From an uncultured Acidobacteriaceae bacterium (GTDB taxonomy: Bacteria > Acidobacteriota > Terriglobia > Terriglobales > Acidobacteriaceae), in NCBI GenBank assembly GCA_903849645.1, contig CAINJJ010000022.1, positions 1 to 64,000 on the forward strand: 64,000 bases of DNA, written 5' to 3'. Below are positions 9,398-18,014 of the stretch, in pieces (position 1 is the first letter of the stretch; each line of letters begins with the position of its first letter). The notes below the pieces were generated by a model, which was given only the letters and a program-made list of their open reading frames with translations, made no database searches and was not told the DNA's origin. Position numbers and translations under genes: made by a program.

Positions 9398-9407
9398 AAA
9401 AGTCTCC

Positions 9408-10259
9408 TTATCGCGCTGTGAGCGCCCCAGTGATCAGGCTGGTGATACCGCCTGTAGCCGCTGTCCGGCGCTTAACGAGAACGTTGTCGTGAGCGATGCG
9501 GCCGGCCTCCTGGCGCAACTCCGCCGCAAGCATCTTTTGCATGAATGCCTGGCAGCGCAGATTTGCGACCTGGGCTTGGGCCGTGAGGAAGGGATTGGAG
9601 CCGGGCGTGCTGACCGCGACCTGGTTTTCCATCTGGTTAGCGGTCTGGAGAATTGCGTCGCTCCCCTGGTCGGCGATAAGGGTTGTCTTTAGGTTCTCCT
9701 GGCCCAGAGCGTCGTCGACATCCATCATGACGCGGTCCTGCGGCGAAGCTGCATTGACCTGCGGGATCGCCCCAAAGTTTGTCGTGAAGCTGGCTTGCAA
9801 GGCAGGGATTTGCGCTGACAGCCGGCTATGCAGAATGCTTTCGAATTGTTGCGGACCGGGCGTGACCGCGCTCGTAAAGGACGTATTGAATATCTGGTTC
9901 ATCTGGCCGCGAGAACTGTTGATCGAGTTCGCGACAAAGCCGCGGGCCTGATTGATAGATGCAAGTGGCGCGACCGTGGTCTGATAGAGCTTCTGCATCT
10001 GCTGGGCAACCTGGTTGATTGCACTGAGTGAGCCGCCGATGTCGCTCTGAATGGAGCTGAAGATCGAGTCAAAGATGCTGAAGAACTGTCCGTCAGCCAA
10101 CTTAGGCAGAGCAAAGCATGTTTCGATCAAGAGAACGCCGATGAGGAGTCTCCGTCTCCAACTTGCACGGGCGCTCGGTTTGCGACTGCATTCTCCGTCG
10201 GCGTTAAAGACAACGCCGTTCAAGAGGAACTCCGTCTCGGATTGGGTCTTGTCGCTCAT
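9408..10259 (-). CDS. VirB5/TrbJ-like conjugal transfer protein
   Basis: The 283-residue protein has a basic N-terminus, one hydrophobic signal-anchor segment (about 36-53), and a long helical, Gln/Ala/Asn-rich body, as in VirB5/TrbJ minor pilus components acting in the periplasm. The first ~200 residues are paralogous to the next gene, including AASPQDR near the point where that gene switches to a Rad52-like domain. The start overlaps the VirB4 stop (ATGA). The intact C-terminal part here shows what the neighbour has lost. Confidence 0.65.
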   Translation of the reverse strand: MSDKTQSETEFLLNGVVFNADGECSRKPSARASWRRRLLIGVLLIETCFALPKLADGQFFSIFDSIFSSIQSDIGGSLSAINQVAQQMQKLYQTTVAPLASINQARGFVANSINSSRGQMNQIFNTSFTSAVTPGPQQFESILHSRLSAQIPALQASFTTNFGAIPQVNAASPQDRVMMDVDDALGQENLKTTLIADQGSDAILQTANQMENQVAVSTPGSNPFLTAQAQVANLRCQAFMQKMLAAELRQEAGRIAHDNVLVKRRTAATGGITSLITGALTAR

Positions 10260-11152
10260 TGGCTCATTGCCTCCTGCATCTCGCCTGAGAGTTCAACCGG
10301 CAGCGGCGCCAGTTCCGCCAGCCCGCGCGGATATTGTGCGGCAAGCTCCTCGTAGGCTTGGATCAGCGGCAGTTGCCGGTGCTGGCGCAGCCACCACTTC
10401 CGAAACGATCGCTCCCGTGCATAGGTGGTCGTGATCCAGTAGTCCACAGCGCTCGGAACAATCCTGATTGCGTGCGTCGATTCCGCCTTTTCGCCGATCG
10501 CGATCAGGAACTCGGCGCTGTGTCCCTTCTTCGGGTGGGCGAAGGTCTTGATCTGATTGAGAGCCGTTTCGTTCAGGTGAACGTGATCCCGGAGCGCCGT
10601 CATATCGCCGGGCTGCTTGCCGATGATTTTCGTGGTTGCATTCTTGACGATGCCGGCGCCATGCTCGTTGGGCCGGTCCGGAGTTCCCACGAAATCCTCC
10701 GGCGTCTGACTGATTCCCCAGACGCTGGCGTTGCGCTTGCGCGCGGTGCGGAAGAGTTGCACTACCACGCTCGCGAGGATCGGCGACTCGAGAAGAGCCC
10801 AGCACTCATCGAGCAGAACAATGCTCGGCTGCCCGGTGAACCCGGATGCTCGATAGGTGGCCGTATGCGCGATGAGCAGGCTCATAGCGCGCTCCAGGCG
10901 AGGATCGTCCTTCAGCTTCTCAACGTTGAAGTAGAGCCAGGGATTGTTCAACTGGACTGTCGTAGGCCTATCGAACAAGCGGGCATACGGCCCTTCATCG
11001 ACCCAGGCGCGCAGTTTGGTCGATGCCAACGGAGCGAACCGCTCATGGAATCGCGCTGCGAAGAGGACGCTTGCAAATACTGCTCGCGCCGCTTCGACAT
11101 CCAGTTGCATGGCGACAGACCCATTTGACTTCATCTTGATCGAGGCTTGCAT
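10256..11152 (-). CDS. VirB4/TrbE ATPase, C-terminal half only
   Basis: This is the C-terminal RecA-like part of a VirB4 ATPase. It has the Walker B region SIVLLDECWALL (aspartate near residue 115), the ARKRNASVWGISQTPEDF block, and the conserved GDMTALRDHVHLNE region. Full VirB4 proteins have about 800-900 residues with a Walker A about 250 residues before Walker B. Here only ~110 residues precede Walker B and no P-loop is present, so it should not hydrolyse ATP. The start at 11152 follows GAGGAGG by about 9 bases and comes 4 bases after the VirB3 stop. The first ~45 residues look unrelated to VirB4, as expected from an internal deletion. Confidence 0.75.
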   Translation of the reverse strand: MQASIKMKSNGSVAMQLDVEAARAVFASVLFAARFHERFAPLASTKLRAWVDEGPYARLFDRPTTVQLNNPWLYFNVEKLKDDPRLERAMSLLIAHTATYRASGFTGQPSIVLLDECWALLESPILASVVVQLFRTARKRNASVWGISQTPEDFVGTPDRPNEHGAGIVKNATTKIIGKQPGDMTALRDHVHLNETALNQIKTFAHPKKGHSAEFLIAIGEKAESTHAIRIVPSAVDYWITTTYARERSFRKWWLRQHRQLPLIQAYEELAAQYPRGLAELAPLPVELSGEMQEAMSQ

Positions 11153-11156
11153 GTGA

Positions 11157-11501
11157 CTATTCCTCCTCGCCGACCACATAAGCCTGCGTCAGTTCCGAAT
11201 CTCGCTCAAGTGCGCACCATGCCTTCGGAGCAAAGAACGAGCGGACCAGGTCGGTGAGATAGCCGCGCGGCCTGCCATACTTGAACAGGATGAGGAACGG
11301 CACCGCCAACGCGGGGACGACGAACTCCATAAAGATGTTGAGCGGTATCCCGAACACATGTGCGTTGCCACTCACGAAGTGCGCGAGGAGGTTCATCAAC
11401 GCTGCGAGCGCGAGTACCAGAATCAGGTCCTCAAACTCCAGGCCCAGAAAGGTCACCTTGGTGTGGAGATTGCGATGAACCGGCGTTAAATCGAGACTCA
11501 T
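11157..11501 (-). CDS. VirB3/TrbD-like membrane protein
   Basis: The 114-residue product has two hydrophobic segments (about 25-45 and 55-78) followed by FKYGRPRGYLTDL, a typical VirB3/TrbD layout and size. VirB3 is an inner-membrane subunit that works with VirB4. The start at 11501 is preferred over one 15 bases upstream because GGAGG lies 8 bases before it and the upstream gene ends 4 bases away. Its position before VirB4 and after VirB2-like genes is the canonical order. Confidence 0.75.
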   Translation of the reverse strand: MSLDLTPVHRNLHTKVTFLGLEFEDLILVLALAALMNLLAHFVSGNAHVFGIPLNIFMEFVVPALAVPFLILFKYGRPRGYLTDLVRSFFAPKAWCALERDSELTQAYVVGEEE

Positions 11502-11505
11502 TGGA

Positions 11506-11961
11506 CTATCCTCCAACTCCGTGGGCTTGTGTCACCATCGACTCGGCGAGGCGCACCATGCCCGAAACCATCAGCGCGGCGATCGCCGCGACGAACTTTC
11601 TGATCCAGGATGACCCCGGATAGATCTCAGACACCACCCCACCCATGTGGAGCGCCATCGCCGCAAGCTGCGTCAAAGCGAACATGGGAAGGATCACGTT
11701 GGCCGTCCAGTTTGCCAGACTCATGGTTGCCATCCAGAAGACATCGGCGTTTGTCGCTCCGGTGTGCTGAACGAAGCCTTCCAGCGCGCGCAACATCCCC
11801 GAACACATCAACGATGCGAATCCCCCGTAAAGAAACTGTTCGAAGGGACCGCCCTTGCTGTAGCGATACACGGCTCCAGCGAAGAACAGGCCCGCCATGG
11901 TCGGCATCATGGTGTTGCCGGCCCAGGAAGCGAGATTCGTGATTGCACCGTCGAGACTCAT
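11506..11961 (-). CDS. VirB2-like membrane protein with two pilin-type modules
   Basis: The 151-residue product has four hydrophobic segments arranged as two copies of one unit: NLASWAGNTMMPTMAGL...LMCSGMLRALEGFV in the first half and SLANWTANVILPMFAL...LMVSGMVRLAESMV in the second. The same unit forms the end of both upstream membrane proteins, and in the 13084 gene it sits where the mature VirB2/TrbC pilin domain is expected. It probably inserts in the inner membrane. Whether it is a pilin, a VirB6-like channel part or a chaperone cannot be decided from sequence. Confidence 0.6.
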   Translation of the reverse strand: MSLDGAITNLASWAGNTMMPTMAGLFFAGAVYRYSKGGPFEQFLYGGFASLMCSGMLRALEGFVQHTGATNADVFWMATMSLANWTANVILPMFALTQLAAMALHMGGVVSEIYPGSSWIRKFVAAIAALMVSGMVRLAESMVTQAHGVGG

Positions 11962-11971
11962 ACCTTAACCC

Positions 11972-12634
11972 TCAGGCAGCCATTGCCCGGAAGAGCGCAA
12001 GGAGACCGCTAACGCTCAGAAAAGAGATCGCGGCGAAGACCAGCCTGGTCCAGGGTCTATGCCGGACAAAGTTAATGACAGCTCCGACACAGGCCAGTCC
12101 CGCCGCGGCCGGCATGATCTGCCCGGCAATGTAGTTCCAGAGAGAGGTCAGCATGTCGGTCATTGCGTACTGCCCTCCCGAGTTCCAGCCCTGCATCAGT
12201 TGCATCGTGGCTGACAGAGACATCAGGAAGAGCGCCGCGACAATGGAGCCGAGCGGATTCTCGCCTGCAGCGCCATCGAGCGTGGCCTTCAGGACAAAAT
12301 ACGCTGCAATAACGGGTACCAACTTCGCAACAACGATCTGGTTGACGAAGTTCTTGAAGACCGTCTCCATGCTGGCCAGCCAACTGGTTCCAACAGACCC
12401 GCTCGCGGACGGAATGTTGATCCCTTGCGCCGCGATCCATGACAACAGTTGCGGAAGCGTCAGCAAGACGACTGTCCACAGAACCCACTTGCCTGTGCGG
12501 CCATTCACGTGGAAGTTGATCCCTCCTTCATGCCGCAGGCTTACTCCCGCGGCGGCCAGCGTGCAGAATGCCGCCGGCACCGCGAGATCGAGCAGCAGTT
12601 GCAGCAGGTCGAGAAGGAACTGTGGCGGTTGCAT
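11972..12634 (-). CDS. integral membrane protein of the T4SS cluster
   Basis: The 220-residue protein has five or six hydrophobic segments spread over its length. Its last ~55 residues (LWNYIAGQIMPAAAGL...FLSVSGLLALFRAM) repeat the VirB2-like two-helix module seen in its neighbours. The N-terminal ~150 residues are not recognised; position and topology make a small VirB6/TrbL-like channel component possible but unproven. It lies 10 bases before the downstream gene and 16 bases after the pilin gene, in one operon. Confidence 0.55.
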   Translation of the reverse strand: MQPPQFLLDLLQLLLDLAVPAAFCTLAAAGVSLRHEGGINFHVNGRTGKWVLWTVVLLTLPQLLSWIAAQGINIPSASGSVGTSWLASMETVFKNFVNQIVVAKLVPVIAAYFVLKATLDGAAGENPLGSIVAALFLMSLSATMQLMQGWNSGGQYAMTDMLTSLWNYIAGQIMPAAAGLACVGAVINFVRHRPWTRLVFAAISFLSVSGLLALFRAMAA

Positions 12635-12649
12635 TGCTCGGCGCTCCCT

Positions 12650-13084
12650 TTACTGAATGCCTTGCGCTTGCGTGATGAAGCCTTCGGCCATCCGTCCAAG
12701 ACCGGAGATCACCATGAGGGCAACCCCGGAGACACCCCAGCCCATATAGCCGCGGCCGCTCTTGAAGTGCCATCCCGCAATGCCTAGGCAGGCGATGGCA
12801 ATGACCGGGGCAATGACGTTGCAGCCCCAATTGACGACGTTGAGCACCGTCCCCTCGACAGTGGTTGCCTGCTGTCCTTGGACGGCCTTCCCAAATGCGG
12901 GAGCGGTCCCCAGGTTCTGTGCAGTCGCCGCGAATGGCGCGAGGAGATTGCCTAGCAGGATGAGACCCAACGCGAACTGGAGAGTGACACGAACCCAGTT
13001 GATTTGGTCGGGACGTTGAAATACGAGAGTTGAGGTTGCAGCGGACACTCCGGAGCGCCGCCAGAAGGCAGGTGCGGTTCTCAT
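12650..13084 (-). CDS. VirB2/TrbC-like pilin
   Basis: The 144-residue product has a basic N-terminus, a hydrophobic signal segment ending near AATAQ, a short hydrophilic stretch, and two hydrophobic helices (NWGCNVIAPVIAIACLGIAG and VALMVISGLGRMAEGF) separated by a small GRGYMG turn. That is the layout of VirB2/TrbC major pilins. The start at 13084 has AGGAGAG 6 bases upstream; a longer frame starting at 13162 lacks one. It heads the operon running down to the VirB5-Rad52 gene. Confidence 0.7.
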   Translation of the reverse strand: MRTAPAFWRRSGVSAATSTLVFQRPDQINWVRVTLQFALGLILLGNLLAPFAATAQNLGTAPAFGKAVQGQQATTVEGTVLNVVNWGCNVIAPVIAIACLGIAGWHFKSGRGYMGWGVSGVALMVISGLGRMAEGFITQAQGIQ

Positions 13085-13347
13085 AGTTTTCTCTCCTGGA
13101 CGCGGCTGCTCTTGGGCCTCCGTGTCGAGCCAGAGAATGGGTCGGAACCTGGACTCGGTCAAATGACCTGGCGGGGACCAGGGTAGGAAATTGCTCTATC
13201 TTCAATCGTCTGTGTGGGTTTCGCGATTACAGACGCGCGGGCTGTACCTCAACCTTGCCGGCGTTGTGGCTTTATTTGAACGAATCGGGCTAAAATCTCA
13301 TCGGAGAGACCGGTGTCGCAAGCTGTCGCCAGGTCAGGGACAACAGG

Positions 13348-13803
13348 ATGGCATCCGTATCGCAACTGAATCCGTATCAATGCGACCAGTGCGGGACCGC
13401 GAACATCGTGGCTGCACCCATCCTCTACCAACAGGGAACCCGCGCCTATTCTGGCACGTTCAGTTCGGGGACGAGCCAATCCTATTCCGCTCAAGACGCT
13501 GCGCCGCCTAGCCCTCGTGGGTACGGGCGGCCGCTCCTATTTTGGGGAATACCGATATGCTTTACATTTTTTTGGGGCTTCGTCGGTATTTTTGGCATTC
13601 TCAACCATTCCAAATCCGCTGCAACGCTGGGAAACACAATCGCTATACTCTTGCTTCTCGGTGTCGCGTGCATTGGTGGGATGCTCCTAAGTTTTCGAAG
13701 GCTTGCCCGCTACAACCGCGAGGTCTATCCTCGCCTCCTTTGGAACTGGGAGCATACCTATATCTGCAGGCGTTGCGGGAAGCTCCGTTTGATCCCTTCA
13801 TAG
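13348..13803 (+). CDS. small zinc-ribbon membrane protein
   Basis: The 151-residue protein has one CxxC near the N-terminus (CDQCG, residues 12-15) and one at the C-terminus (CRRCG), separated by a Ser/Gly/Pro-rich stretch and two transmembrane segments (about 64-86 and 96-115). The four cysteines could bind one zinc ion. No function is known to me. It is the only gene on the plus strand within the transfer region and interrupts the T4SS genes between VirB10 and VirB2. Confidence 0.6.
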   Translation: MASVSQLNPYQCDQCGTANIVAAPILYQQGTRAYSGTFSSGTSQSYSAQDAAPPSPRGYGRPLLFWGIPICFTFFWGFVGIFGILNHSKSAATLGNTIAILLLLGVACIGGMLLSFRRLARYNREVYPRLLWNWEHTYICRRCGKLRLIPS

Positions 13804-13898
13804 GCGCTGCCAGGCACAGGTTGATGTAGGCGGAATAATCCCATTTGGATGTCGTGGGCGCGAGGGCTCAGTTCCTGAAGCACATCTCACGATTTTGC

Positions 13899-14163
13899 CT
13901 CAACCGCACACTGAGGGCATCGGGGTCGATCTTTGCTCATTTCCAAAATGAGCAATCGGGATCGAAGATGCCTCAACCGCACACTGGGTCACACGGACCG
14001 ATCTTTCCTCAAACGCGAATCGGGTCAACGGGAGCCAACTTTGCTCAACCGCACAGTGGGTCATCCGGATCGATTTTGACTCAACTCCACGATTGAGCAA
14101 TCGGGATCGATCTTGCCTCAACCACACGCTGGGTCAATTGGACCGATCTTTACCCAAACGCGG
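13899..14163. repeat. 36-bp tandem array, eight units, with a four-unit super-repeat
   Basis: A CTCA (last copy CCCA) anchor begins at 13899, 13936, 13972, 14008, 14044, 14080, 14117 and 14153, i.e. every 36 or 37 bases. Units share the form CTCAACCGCACACTGGGTCA followed by a GGA-CGATCTTT half. Units 1-4 resemble units 5-8 in order; for example TGAGCAATCGGGATCGA recurs at 13949 and 14094, 145 bases apart. Both strands can be read open as degenerate 12-residue repeats. It fills the gap between the zinc-ribbon gene and VirB10. It lacks the identical repeats and unique spacers of a CRISPR. Confidence 0.85.
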
Positions 14164-14390
14164 CCTCTGCAAACACGAACGACACTCGCCCGGCGGAGAG
14201 ATTACACGTGAAGCTAGAAAAGCTCAACAGGCGCAGAAGGAATGGATACGACGGATCTGTGATCGATCGTGCAAAGCCTGCTGCCATCAAGCTCCAATAT
14301 GCGGTTCGCGAACGGAATTCCGCCGCGGCACACAGAAAGCCCTGGCACAGGGCCAGGGCGAAGAGAGGAAGTGTTTGTTTTGCGGACAAT

Positions 14391-15644
14391 CTACTGGCCC
14401 GTGGCGACTACCTTGTGAAGTTCGGCAGGGCTTTGCTCGTGCTTGGTGAACACGACGTAGATCTTTGTGTCGGCGGGCACGGAGACGACCACGCGGCTGT
14501 TGGCATTGAGGCGCATGACTTCGGAATCGCCCGCAGTGCCAATGTTCTCGGCCAACCGTTCCCGCAGCATGTCGCCCTCAGAAAACGCTGCACTCGAATT
14601 GTTACCCGCCACTTCGGCAAGAACCGAACCGATCCCCGAAGCGGCGCGCACCAGAAAGTTCTTACCTGTGTTCTTCCCGTAGACATTCCCTTTGATCGGC
14701 CCCAGATCGAGTCCGGTTCCAATCGCATCGATCTTTTCCCGCGCGCCATCGAGCAGTTCTATCTCGTCGAACTTCACGCTGACAAGTCCACTCCGATCGG
14801 CTTGCTGGAGTTGGCCATACACGCGCGCGCCGGCGGGAACGATGATTCTGTCGCCGATGGCGTATGTGTACTCGACAACGGCTACCACGGGGGCCTGCAC
14901 GGCGCTCGAAATCTGCGTCTCAAGCTTGGCTTGAATGCGGGTTCCCGGTGTCAGTTCCAATCTTGGCGAACCATCGCCGTCAGAATTGAGTTTCGGCGCT
15001 GAGCCGGTCTGGTTCTGCGCCAGACTCCGCACGAAGATGATGGACGGCTCCTTCAGGCTGTTCTGCTGCGCCTGCGAGGTCTCTGCCACGGGAGATCCCC
15101 CGTAAGGAGCTGGATCAACCCATTTCTGCTGCGTATCCGCGAAGGACGGTATGCTGCCCAACGAAGTGCCAGCGCCTGACTTCGCCGCCACTGGCTTGAG
15201 ATGGGCTTGGTCGTTCAGGGAGCGTGTCCGCCGGATATCGCCCGGCCCCAGTTGCCCGCCGCTGTTGTCTGGCGCCGGGGTGCGCACGGTGTCCATCACC
15301 GGCGTCACGCTGCCCTTGGGCGGCTTCGTCATCTCCTGTTTGGCCTGCTGAGATGGTTGCCTCGCAGGCGCCGGCTTCTTCGGGGATTTGCCGACGACAG
15401 CCGTGAACACAAAGAACAGAACTGCAACGGCCAGTCCGCCGCCGAGAAGGACGAGTTTGCTCTTGCTGATCCCTTCCACCGTCCTCACGTCAGCTCTTGT
15501 CGCAAAGATTGTCGCAGGTTCAGGCTTCCCATTCAGGACGGTTGATCCACGCGCCTGTGACGGCCCTTGCGAGGGTGCCGGCTCTGGGGATTCCTCGACT
15601 GTAGCGGGCATACTTCCGTTCCTGTTCGTGTCATTTACGCTCAT
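14391..15644 (-). CDS. VirB10/TrbI conjugal transfer protein
   Basis: The 417-residue protein has a proline-rich cytoplasmic N-terminus, one transmembrane helix (about 63-83), a long Pro/Lys/Gln-rich periplasmic linker, and a C-terminal VirB10/TrbI beta-barrel domain from about residue 230 (LELTPGTRIQAKLETQISSA, YGQLQQADRSGLVSVKFDEI). VirB10 spans the inner and outer membranes in the T4SS core complex. It follows VirB9 by 17 bases and is the last gene of the block before the repeat array. Length and domain order are normal. Confidence 0.85.
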   Translation of the reverse strand: MSVNDTNRNGSMPATVEESPEPAPSQGPSQARGSTVLNGKPEPATIFATRADVRTVEGISKSKLVLLGGGLAVAVLFFVFTAVVGKSPKKPAPARQPSQQAKQEMTKPPKGSVTPVMDTVRTPAPDNSGGQLGPGDIRRTRSLNDQAHLKPVAAKSGAGTSLGSIPSFADTQQKWVDPAPYGGSPVAETSQAQQNSLKEPSIIFVRSLAQNQTGSAPKLNSDGDGSPRLELTPGTRIQAKLETQISSAVQAPVVAVVEYTYAIGDRIIVPAGARVYGQLQQADRSGLVSVKFDEIELLDGAREKIDAIGTGLDLGPIKGNVYGKNTGKNFLVRAASGIGSVLAEVAGNNSSAAFSEGDMLRERLAENIGTAGDSEVMRLNANSRVVVSVPADTKIYVVFTKHEQSPAELHKVVATGQ

Positions 15645-15661
15645 AGCCTCTGTGCTCCTCT

Positions 15662-16618
15662 CTATTTGCCGTCGCCGGAGATGGGTGGGGTGAACGGCAG
15701 ACGAATCAAGATGGGACGATCCACCTGGTCCGCCTGCGCGATCTGCAGAAACAACTTCTCTGTCGACTCCTTGAAGTTGGGCCGGTCGAAGACAACCACG
15801 CCATCGGCTCGACCTCCTGGCTCAAGCCGGGTTGCGCTCAACCGGTAGTCGCGGATCTCCAGTTGATCCGAGATGATGCCTTTGCCTTCCTTCTTTTTCT
15901 TCTTTGTGGCCGTGCGTCCCGTGATCTGGATCTGCGGCGGAACGATCTCTAAAGGCTGATCCGAGCTGTTGAGGATGGAGTAGGAGATCACAGTCTCGTT
16001 GCTCCACTGCCGCATGTCGCAGATCGCTGTCTCGATCTCCTTGTCCTGCCATTTCGTCCACTTGGGGGCATTCACCTTCTGCTGCTGCTGGAATTCTTCG
16101 TCGAGATTGGAATGCGGCGCTTGCCCCGAGCCGATATCGCTGTCACTGGTTTCATGCGCTGGGAGCTTGCCAGCCGCGGCTGGCGTGGCCGGAACTCCGG
16201 AGTCCGAGGAGATCAGAAAGCTTCGTGCGGATCGGTATTCGATCAGGAAGTCCACCGGCTGCGATTGATTGGGAACGCTGGCGCCATCGCTGACAAGCTC
16301 CAGCGTCACGTGCAGGCCGGACTTCGTTGCGATCAGAAGGTTCGACTGCACAGCCTCTTTGGTAATGGGCTTGACGAAGACGTACTCGGGCTCTCCCTCG
16401 TTGTGCTCGGCCTTGAACTCACCAGGACTGCCGAGAATGACAGACGTCACCTCCTCCGGCATCCGGATGGTCGATTCAAACTCTGGGCGAAGATGCAGGA
16501 CTGTGATCTCTTTCGGGTTGATCGTGATGGTAGCGACACGCGCTCCAACCATTGCCTCCGTCGCGCTGAGGCGCAGTGGAATCAGGAGTGCGATCGGAAT
16601 TACCCAGCGAAGCCTCAT
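15662..16618 (-). CDS. VirB9/TrbG/CagX conjugal transfer protein
   Basis: The 318-residue product has a signal peptide (RLRWVIPIALLIPLRLSATEA) and a VirB9-type N-terminal beta domain with the EITVLHLRPEFESTIRMPE region, then a C-terminal domain after a Gln-rich linker. VirB9 forms the outer-membrane core ring with VirB10. The start at 16618 overlaps the VirB1-like stop (ATGA) and has GGAGG 8 bases upstream; the longer open frame to 16942 only shadows the neighbour. A KKKKKEGKG stretch in the C-terminal domain is unusual. Confidence 0.75.
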   Translation of the reverse strand: MRLRWVIPIALLIPLRLSATEAMVGARVATITINPKEITVLHLRPEFESTIRMPEEVTSVILGSPGEFKAEHNEGEPEYVFVKPITKEAVQSNLLIATKSGLHVTLELVSDGASVPNQSQPVDFLIEYRSARSFLISSDSGVPATPAAAGKLPAHETSDSDIGSGQAPHSNLDEEFQQQQKVNAPKWTKWQDKEIETAICDMRQWSNETVISYSILNSSDQPLEIVPPQIQITGRTATKKKKKEGKGIISDQLEIRDYRLSATRLEPGGRADGVVVFDRPNFKESTEKLFLQIAQADQVDRPILIRLPFTPPISGDGK

Positions 16619-17097
16619 GGCATTGACCTCCTCGGCGGCCTCATGGCCGCATATTTGCGAATCATGAACTGCCGCCGGACCGCCAGCACGTAGGCCACAA
16701 CGTCCGGGTTGTGATAGTTCAATTGCTCCCGGGCGATCCCATGGTCGCCCGCGTAGTAGGCCGCGACGACCAAGCGCAGATCCCCGTGGAACTCCCACAT
16801 CAATGCCGTTACGTAGCGCGTGCCCGCGGCAATGTTCTGTTCTACGTCGAAGGGTTTGGAGGCGCCGTAACGACGCGCTGTCGCCGGCATGAGCTGCATC
16901 AACCCCATCGCTCCCTTGCTCGACAGTGCTCGCGGATTCCACCGCGATTCCACATCGATCAGCGCGGCGACCAACTCAGGTGAGAGACGGTAGTGCCCTG
17001 CATATTGCCGCACAAACTGCGCCGCCGGCGCGGGATCGACTTGGGCCGGTGCGACTCTGCAAAACAGCAGCAACAGCAGGAGTAGGCATCGCTTCAT
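16615..17097 (-). CDS. VirB1-like lytic transglycosylase
   Basis: The 160-residue secreted protein has a Leu-rich signal peptide (1-19) and an SLT fold with the catalytic glutamate in IDVESRWNP (E50) and the GAMGLMQLMPATA motif at 62-74, followed by AAYYAGDHGI. It would cleave peptidoglycan in the periplasm to let the secretion channel through. It overlaps both neighbours by 4 bases (MoxR upstream, VirB9 downstream), indicating tight translational coupling. Single-domain size is normal for VirB1-type enzymes. Confidence 0.85.
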   Translation of the reverse strand: MKRCLLLLLLLFCRVAPAQVDPAPAAQFVRQYAGHYRLSPELVAALIDVESRWNPRALSSKGAMGLMQLMPATARRYGASKPFDVEQNIAAGTRYVTALMWEFHGDLRLVVAAYYAGDHGIAREQLNYHNPDVVAYVLAVRRQFMIRKYAAMRPPRRSMP

Positions 17098-18014
17098 GAA
17101 GGTGACCCTCCAGGGAGCGCCAAGTTCTGCGCAAATCGCGCGCCGTCGTCGAGCAGGCTCTTGAATCCTTCGCGGAGCAACAGATGACGCCGGTCCTTCT
17201 CCGTTTTTGCCAGGAACGGCAGCAGCACGTCGCGGTGCTCCTCGGTTACGTGGTCGGTTCCGAGCAGTTGAAGTGCGTTGGCAAAGTCGATCATCTCCGA
17301 GACCGAGGGCGGCTTTTCGAGAGAATAGTTGCGGAACGAGAGCGCAATCCCCGCCATCTCCCGGTGAAACGTCTCATCGGCCTTTGGCGTGCGGCTCGCA
17401 ATGATCTCCGCCTCGCGCTCTGGAGTCGGATGCTCGACACGCACATAGAGGCTGCGCCTCCGTATGGGGTCGCCCAGCCTGCGTTCCTCATTGCTGGTGA
17501 GCACGACAAAGGGAATGCTCTTGGCCGAGACCGTGCCAAACTCAGGAATCGAGAGCTGCCAGGCGGAAAGGATCTCAAGAAGCATTGCTTCAAAACCATC
17601 GTCTACCTTGTCCAACTCATCAATCAGCAGTACGCAGGGCCGGTCGCATTCGAGAGCGCGCATCAGCGGTCCGGGCCGAAAGAAGTCCCGCCCCTTGAGA
17701 TTCGCCTGTAGCATCTGCCAGTTCTCGTGCTGGCCCTTCGAGAACTCCATGTAGAGCCGCTGCAGACCCTCATCGAAGCGCCCGATGGCCTTGTCCTCGG
17801 TCACGCCGCGATAGCACTGGAGCCGCTCGACATGCGTGTTCGCAGCCGCGGCAACTGAGATTGCAAGTTGCGTCTTCCCGGACCCCGCGGGCCCCTCAAG
17901 CAGGAGAGGCTTCTGGAGCTTCGTGGCCAGATAGACAACCTGGGTCATCACCGGGTCGATGAAGTAACCCGTTGCGGCGAGTTTGTCGGCGAGATCCGTA
18001 ATCGAATCAAACAT
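17094..18014 (-). CDS. MoxR-type AAA+ ATPase
   Basis: The 306-residue ATPase has Walker A GPAGSGKT at 41-48, Walker B VLLIDELD at 128-135, sensor 1 VVLTSNE and an arginine finger region GDPIRRRS. MoxR ATPases remodel partner proteins, often with VWA-domain cofactors; no VWA gene is visible here. Its stop overlaps the VirB1-like start, tying it to the transfer genes, so it may help assemble or load the secretion machine (inference). Spacing to the upstream small membrane gene is also overlapping. Confidence 0.85.
   Translation of the reverse strand: MFDSITDLADKLAATGYFIDPVMTQVVYLATKLQKPLLLEGPAGSGKTQLAISVAAAANTHVERLQCYRGVTEDKAIGRFDEGLQRLYMEFSKGQHENWQMLQANLKGRDFFRPGPLMRALECDRPCVLLIDELDKVDDGFEAMLLEILSAWQLSIPEFGTVSAKSIPFVVLTSNEERRLGDPIRRRSLYVRVEHPTPEREAEIIASRTPKADETFHREMAGIALSFRNYSLEKPPSVSEMIDFANALQLLGTDHVTEEHRDVLLPFLAKTEKDRRHLLLREGFKSLLDDGARFAQNLALPGGSPS

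Noticed and set aside
13845..14127. short proteins on either strand across the 36-bp array
   Set aside because: Both strands are open because the period is a multiple of three; neither frame has a good start, and the 37-base units shift the frame.
13899..14163. CRISPR array
   Set aside because: Units are continuous, degenerate and without unique spacers, and no cas gene is present. It is a tandem repeat.
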